6,044 nucleotides of DNA, taken from positions 3,628 through 9,671 of the forward strand of contig DLVP01000136.1 of assembly GCA_003445125.1 (NCBI GenBank), read 5' to 3'. Origin of the DNA: Oscillospiraceae bacterium (lineage in GTDB: Bacteria > Bacillota > Clostridia > Oscillospirales > Ruminococcaceae). Under the pieces are notes generated by a model, which worked only from the letters and a program-made list of their open reading frames with translations, did not search any database and had not been told where the DNA came from. The position numbers were made by a program, and so were the translations under genes. Within the stretch, counting starts at the first letter, position 1. Each line of letters opens with the position of its first letter. This document shows, one piece after another, positions 4,760-6,044 of this stretch.

Positions 4760-6044
4760 ATGAACGATTTTAATTTTGGCAATTATCTTTGTGCGCTGCG
4801 CACCGAAAGCGGACTGTCGCAAAAAGAACTTGCCGCAAAGCTCGGTGTGAGCGACAAAGCGGTGTCCAAGTGGGAGAACGGTCGTTCAAAGCCGCGAAAC
4901 GATGCCCTGCTTACCATTGCTACGCTTTTCGGCATCAGCACCGACGAACTGATCACCGGCGGAAAGCGCGCGCCCCGGACGGACAGTGCCATTGCTCATT
5001 CTCCGGCGATGGCGAAATATGTTCCCGACACAAAGATAGATGAGAGGACCACAAACATGAATTTTATCCCATCAGACAGCAAACCGAATTTTGACTACAT
5101 GTGCACATGGGAACTTCAGGAAGTTACCGCAAAAAAGCTCGGTCTTGCCTCCGGCGACTGCTGTGCCGACCAGCGTGATGTGCTTACCGACGAACTGCTG
5201 TTTGCCAATGAACGTTATTATCATCCCTATGCCCGCGAGTACCGCGCGGGGTTGTATCTGCTTCTGGACGACGGCTGGGACGTGCCGTTCGGCAGCCGCA
5301 ACCGCAAGGATGTCAAGCGTCTTTTCGGCACCTGTGACCCCGATCCGAAAAAATTCCCGAACTACGGAAACACCCCTGTGGAGCGTCTGGAAACGCTCAA
5401 CCGCAAAGCAAAAGAGTTGGGCTATGCCGGAATCGGACTCTGGATTGCCACCGAAACCGGAGGCAATGAAACCGGCGACCTCGGCGTCGGAAAAGAAGCC
5501 CGTGACTATTGGGCAGAGCGCGCCCGCTGGTGTGAAAGCGCCGGTGTGCGGTACTGGAAGATCGACTGGGGCGCCCACGAGGACCCCGACTACCGTCGGA
5601 TGATGACCGAAGTTCTGCACGAAAACGCCCCGCACATTCTCGTGGAACACGCCGTCTGCCAGGGACCGTACTCCCGGATGGGAAGCGTTGAATTCCGCAC
5701 TTCACGGACGGAAAGGATTCTTCCCGTATCCGACGTGTTCCGCCTGTATGACGTTGCTCCGCCCTTCAAGGATTCCTCCATGCTTATGCGCGCCAATGAA
5801 GCGCTTACGGCTTCGGTGGGAATGAAACCGTTCGATCACACCCTCGGTATTCTCAATGCGGAAACCTGCGCCTCAATCTGCGCGGCGTTCGGCTGTGCAC
5901 TCGGCATTATGGGCGGAAACACCAAGGATTCTTCCGACGCGGCGTGTCTGCGTTGGCACCGACTGGCGCCGCCGTTTTCGGTTTATGAAGCCGACTATAA
6001 AAAGAGTGACGAGCTTCTGAACGATTCGTTCTTCTTTGACCGCA
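4760..6044 (+). CDS. XRE-family HTH domain fused to a clan GH-D-like glycosidase domain, 3' end beyond window
   Basis: One open frame of 428 residues runs off the window. Residues 8-66 form a Cro/C1-type helix-turn-helix (ALRTESGLSQKELAAKLGVS, then KAVSKWENGRSKP and FGISTDELITGG). A short polar linker (about 69-99) leads to residues 100-428, which resemble the (beta/alpha)8 barrel of alpha-galactosidase-like enzymes (GH27/GH36 type). The signs are LYLLLDDGW (165-173), AKELGYAGIGLWIATE (217-232) and VRYWKIDWG (263-271). D269 sits where the clan nucleophile does. LPVSDVFRLYD (321-331) places D325 where the acid/base residue would be, 56 residues on; in human alpha-galactosidase the two are 61 apart. 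There is no signal peptide, so the product is cytosolic. It may be a regulator with a sugar-binding or hydrolytic sensor domain, or an enzyme joined to an HTH by a lost stop. The start follows GGAGAGGAG closely. The exact GH family is not certain. It is divergent from lrgA. Confidence 0.75.
   Translation, partial: MNDFNFGNYLCALRTESGLSQKELAAKLGVSDKAVSKWENGRSKPRNDALLTIATLFGISTDELITGGKRAPRTDSAIAHSPAMAKYVPDTKIDERTTNMNFIPSDSKPNFDYMCTWELQEVTAKKLGLASGDCCADQRDVLTDELLFANERYYHPYAREYRAGLYLLLDDGWDVPFGSRNRKDVKRLFGTCDPDPKKFPNYGNTPVERLETLNRKAKELGYAGIGLWIATETGGNETGDLGVGKEARDYWAERARWCESAGVRYWKIDWGAHEDPDYRRMMTEVLHENAPHILVEHAVCQGPYSRMGSVEFRTSRTERILPVSDVFRLYDVAPPFKDSSMLMRANEALTASVGMKPFDHTLGILNAETCASICAAFGCALGIMGGNTKDSSDAACLRWHRLAPPFSVYEADYKKSDELLNDSFFFDR
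5043..5059 (+). promoter_or_regulatory. Possible internal ribosome binding site and start for the glycosidase domain
   Basis: AGAGG (5043-5047) lies 9 nt before an in-frame ATG (5057-5059), residue 100 of the fusion, exactly where the linker gives way to the hydrolase-like domain. This could yield a stand-alone glycosidase beside the fusion. It could also be a relic of a time when the two were separate genes. Confidence 0.35.

Noticed and set aside
4198..4773. A plus-strand open frame crossing lrgA and the divergent promoter region
   Set aside because: It is a shadow of lrgA, with a His/Asn-rich translation, and it runs through both divergent promoters.
5072..5650. A 192-codon minus-strand open frame opposite the glycosidase domain
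   Set aside because: The plus-strand frame has the barrel motifs (LLLDDGW, YWKIDWG). The minus-strand product resembles nothing I know and lacks a credible ribosome binding site.

Overview
The window looks like chromosomal DNA from a moderately GC-rich Gram-positive anaerobe, most likely a Clostridia-type Bacillota (Oscillospiraceae-like). The reasons are strong AGGAGG-type ribosome binding sites, sigma-A-like promoters with 17-bp spacers, LrgAB proteins, and a codon bias toward G/C at the third position. I cannot name a genus from this sequence. No RNA gene, insertion sequence, phage gene or CRISPR array is visible.

Layout. (1) 1-1847, minus strand: the first 615 residues of a type-IIA (calcium-type) P-type ATPase, cut by the window edge inside its TGDGVND motif. 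(2) 1848-1959: a 112-bp divergent promoter region whose two -35 boxes lie only 8 bp apart. (3) 1960-2792, plus strand: a metallo-beta-lactamase-fold hydrolase gene split over three reading frames, so it is either a recent pseudogene or carries two assembly indels. (4) 2798-2843: a 22-bp-arm perfect hairpin that acts as a shared terminator for convergent genes. (5) 2842-4560, minus strand: a tight three-gene operon, lrgA-lrgB-HAD phosphatase, read from a perfect-consensus promoter. (6) 4561-4759: a 199-bp divergent control region with several small repeats. (7) 4760 to the window end, plus strand: one uninterrupted frame that joins an XRE-type helix-turn-helix domain to a glycoside-hydrolase clan-D-like TIM barrel. 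This frame is still open at the window edge.

How the genes may work together. The lrgAB-phosphatase operon pairs a membrane carrier family whose plant relative (PLGG1) moves glycolate/glycerate, and whose bacterial members move pyruvate, with a phosphatase of the phosphoglycolate phosphatase type. Making and exporting a small 2-carbon or 3-carbon acid is therefore a plausible joint role. The divergent HTH-glycosidase fusion may be a regulator that senses sugar through a hydrolase-derived domain, and it is placed to control itself and possibly lrgAB. These functional links are inference. The gene calls for the ATPase, LrgA, LrgB and the HAD protein rest on clear motifs.
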